Made by a program: the position numbers and the translations under genes | Part shown: positions 62,466 to 64,000 of the stretch, one piece after another | Layout: every line of letters starts with the position of its first letter | Numbering within the stretch: position 1 is the stretch's first letter | Assembly (NCBI GenBank): GCA_945873855.1 | Contig: CAMCEN010000002.1 | Coordinates: 1-64,000, forward strand | DNA: 64,000 bases | From: an uncultured Campylobacter sp. | GTDB lineage: Bacteria > Campylobacterota > Campylobacteria > Campylobacterales > Campylobacteraceae | Direction: 5' to 3' | The notes under the pieces: generated by a model | What the model was told of the DNA's origin: nothing | The model's database searches: none | Seen by the model: the letters and a program-made list of their open reading frames with translations, nothing else

Positions 62466-62812
62466 GTTTTTTGGGGGTTAGGGGGTATTTTTTATCTAAA
62501 ATTCCTAAATTTAGAATTCCTAAAACTAGAATTCCCAAATCTCGTCATTGCGAGCGAAGCGAAGCAATCTCTAGGAATTCTAGATTTTATCTAAAATTCC
62601 CTACTATGTCATCCCCCAGCCTACCTTGTGTCATCCTCGGGCTTGACCCGAGGATCTCTATATGGAATTCTAGAATTCTAGAATTCTTAAATGATATAAA
62701 CACAAAAAGCCCCTAGGAATTCTAAATTTTTCTGTGATGTTATCCTCCGATCAAGTCGGGGGATGACAAAAATACGCAAGTTGGGGAATTTTTATAGAGA
62801 TTGTCCGGTCAC
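62466..62812. repeat. Mixed repeats between miaA and the beta-lactamase segment
   Basis: A reversed GGGGGTTAGGGGGTA box (about 62470-62485), palindromes, a GTCATTGCGAGCGAAGC repeat (62543-62572), CATCCTCGGGCTTGACCCGA hairpins (62630-62656 and 62740-62770), and a stretch matching 30636-30690 in inverted form. It ends in GAGATTGTCCGGTCA, half of the TTGTCCGG hairpin seen whole at 26270-26298. No gene. Confidence 0.8.
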
Positions 62813-62909
62813 AATTTTAGAAAATTTCAGTTCATGTTAAAGGATATTTAAATAAAATAAAGCTTTAAAAAGTATTTTGTTTAAAATTATTTAAATAGAA
62901 AGATATTTT
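62813..62909 (+). promoter_or_regulatory. Upstream region carried with the beta-lactamase gene
   Basis: From CAATTTTAG onward the sequence loses all local repeats and becomes very A/T-rich up to the start codon, as if imported together with the gene. TTTAAAATTATTTAAAT (about 62881-62897) offers a TTAAAAT -10-like word about 25 bp before the ATG. AGAAAGAT is a moderate ribosome site. Confidence 0.45.
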
Positions 62910-63692
62910 ATGAAAAAAATAACTTTATTTTTACTTTTCTTAAATTTAGTGTTTGGGCAAGATAAGATATTAAATAATTGGTTTAAAGAGTATAATACAA
63001 GCGGCACTTTTGTTTTTTATGATGGAAAAACTTGGGCGAGTAACGACTTTTCAAGGGCTATGGAGACTTTCTCTCCCGCTTCCACTTTTAAAATTTTTAA
63101 TGCTCTAATTGCACTTGATAGTGGTGTGATAAAAACTAAAAAAGAAATTTTTTATCACTATAGAGGTGAAAAAGTATTTTTATCTTCTTGGGCGCAAGAT
63201 ATGAATTTAAGTTCAGCTATAAAATATTCTAATGTTCTTGCTTTTAAAGAAGTGGCAAGAAGAATTGGTATCAAAACTATGCAAGAATATTTAAACAAGC
63301 TTCATTATGGTAATGCTAAAATTTCCAAGATCGATACTTTTTGGCTTGACAACTCACTAAAAATAAGCGCTAAAGAACAAGCAATTTTGCTTTTTAGACT
63401 TTCACAAAATAGCTTACCTTTTTCTCAAGAAGCAATGAATAGTGTTAAGGAAATGATTTATTTAAAAAATATGGAAAATTTAGAGCTTTTTGGAAAAACA
63501 GGTTTTAATGATGAGCAAAAAATTGCTTGGATTGTAGGTTTTGTGTATTTAAAAGATGAAAATAAATATAAGGCTTTCGCGCTAAATTTAGATATTGATA
63601 AATTTGAAGATTTATATAAAAGAGAAAAAATTTTAGAAAAATATTTAGATGAACTTGTAAAAAAAGTTAAAAATGATGACACAAGTAGTTAG
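62910..63692 (+). CDS. blaOXA: Class D beta-lactamase, OXA-61-like
   Basis: 260-aa periplasmic serine beta-lactamase. The signal peptide is about residues 1-16 (KKITLFLLFLNLVFG). Active-site motifs: STFK at 58-61 (Ser58 nucleophile, Lys61), SNV at 107-109, YGN at 133-135, WLDN near 145 and KTG at 196-198. By memory the sequence is nearly the same as OXA-61 family enzymes of C. jejuni and C. coli, including DDTSS-like C-terminal variation. Its A/T content is visibly higher than the neighbours, and it lacks the window palindromes, so it was probably acquired from another campylobacter. Confidence 0.95.
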   Translation: MKKITLFLLFLNLVFGQDKILNNWFKEYNTSGTFVFYDGKTWASNDFSRAMETFSPASTFKIFNALIALDSGVIKTKKEIFYHYRGEKVFLSSWAQDMNLSSAIKYSNVLAFKEVARRIGIKTMQEYLNKLHYGNAKISKIDTFWLDNSLKISAKEQAILLFRLSQNSLPFSQEAMNSVKEMIYLKNMENLELFGKTGFNDEQKIAWIVGFVYLKDENKYKAFALNLDIDKFEDLYKREKILEKYLDELVKKVKNDDTSS

Positions 63693-63791
63693 GAATTCTA
63701 GAATTCTTATTTAAAGTGGCTAGGAATTCTAGAATTAGCTACGCTAAAATTTCTTAGGGAATTCTAGATTTTACATTAGGAATTCTAGATT
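63693..63791. repeat. Palindromes after the beta-lactamase gene
   Basis: Local palindromes resume directly after the bla stop codon (63692) and run to the moaA stop codon: GGAATTCTAGAATTC at about 63693, further units around 63722-63785. Confidence 0.8.
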
Positions 63792-64000
63792 TTAGCCGCC
63801 GGTTTGGTAAAAGCCTCGCTCGCTGATTTGATTTTCTTGCCAGCGGTTTTTTTCTGGTTTATTTGCTAGCACATCAGCTAAAATCTGCTTGGCACTTGCT
63901 AAATCGCCCTTTTTCATCGCTGCTAAAATGCTCTTGCCCTCATCAAAATAAAGGCAAGGAATAAGCAGACCATCGCTACTTAGCCTTATGCGGTTACAAG
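63792..64000 (-). CDS. moaA: GTP 3',8-cyclase, C-terminal part (window-truncated)
   Basis: Partial gene on the minus strand; its 5' part lies beyond the window. The 69 visible codons begin with [20 protein letters not shown], the C-terminal Fe-S cluster region of MoaA, and end FYQTGG. The conserved Gly-Gly terminus, needed for activity in MoaA, is intact. It would make cyclic pyranopterin precursor from GTP in molybdenum cofactor synthesis, the pathway served by moaE at 32444. Confidence 0.85.
   Translation of the reverse strand, partial: CNRIRLSSDGLLIPCLYFDEGKSILAAMKKGDLASAKQILADVLANKPEKNRWQENQISERGFYQTGG

Noticed and set aside
62453-62716. 87-aa frame after miaA
   Set aside because: Composed of translated repeats (LGFLG, FRIPKTRIPKSR, NSRILEFL) with no ribosome site.

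Overview
The window looks like a chromosomal piece of a Campylobacter species that is neither C. jejuni nor C. coli. It is low in G+C, genes are tightly packed, and the gene set is typical of the genus: the WaaC/WaaM/WaaQ lipooligosaccharide core block, MqnP of the futalosine menaquinone route, the flagellar protein PflA, a group III truncated haemoglobin, pyruvate:ferredoxin/flavodoxin oxidoreductase, NspC, a DUF2972 protein with a poly-G tract, and an OXA-61-like beta-lactamase. Assignment rests on recognising families, since no search could be run.

Layout. 1-9520: dnaE, two tandem DUF285 repeat proteins, then a small locus centred on a WYL regulator (41-aa peptide, an FtsZ C-terminal-domain-like protein, a 64-aa two-repeat protein) and a PD-(D/E)XK nuclease. 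9.8-14.4 kb: gapA diverges from nadD-rsfS-tautomerase-four tiny membrane proteins-pgk-tpiA. 14.8-17.4 kb: nifS-truncated haemoglobin-nifU. 18-21.5 kb: an operon of two luciferase-like flavin monooxygenases around an ATP-grasp ligase. 21.6-28.9 kb: gltA, the phase-variable DUF2972 gene, rarA, a CNNM/CorC-type membrane protein, a 61-aa exported peptide and a nitroreductase. 28.9-32.1 kb: nspC, a second tautomerase and a decayed accessory patch. 32.4-38.9 kb: moaE, sbmA-like, trpE, two nucleotide-sugar genes and a PolB-type exonuclease. 38.9-42.7 kb: lipooligosaccharide core genes. 43-47 kb: a sugar amidotransferase, tRNA-Arg and pflA. 47-57.7 kb: CoA transferase and prpD, prpC, prpB, divergent from the large pyruvate oxidoreductase gene. 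57.9-64 kb: accessory fragments, a DUF2802-like and a PilZ-like protein, mqnP, miaA, the beta-lactamase and the end of moaA.

Nearly every intergenic gap is filled with copies of a 20-bp palindrome, TAGGAATTCTAGAATTCCTA, and its variants. These are mixed with several other repeat families, and repeat sequence has also entered coding regions, most clearly waaC.

Most noteworthy: (1) three ~220-260 bp copies of a nested-hairpin element around prpD/prpC, whose stem sequences differ between copies yet stay complementary within each copy, while the unpaired boxes are conserved. This looks like a structured RNA or a structured mobile element. (2) A 18-bp inverted-repeat operator found about 45-50 bp ahead of the WYL regulator, the FtsZ-like pair and the DUF285 pair, which suggests a small WYL regulon. 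(3) A chain of four coupled 30-54 aa membrane peptides feeding into pgk. (4) The monooxygenase/ATP-grasp/monooxygenase operon. (5) A CTG start for waaC. (6) A beta-lactamase segment whose left junction falls inside a local hairpin repeat.

Metabolically the window links glycolysis (gapA, pgk, tpiA), the citrate and methylcitrate cycles (gltA, prpBCD, with a CoA transferase that may activate propionate), pyruvate oxidation and Fe-S assembly.
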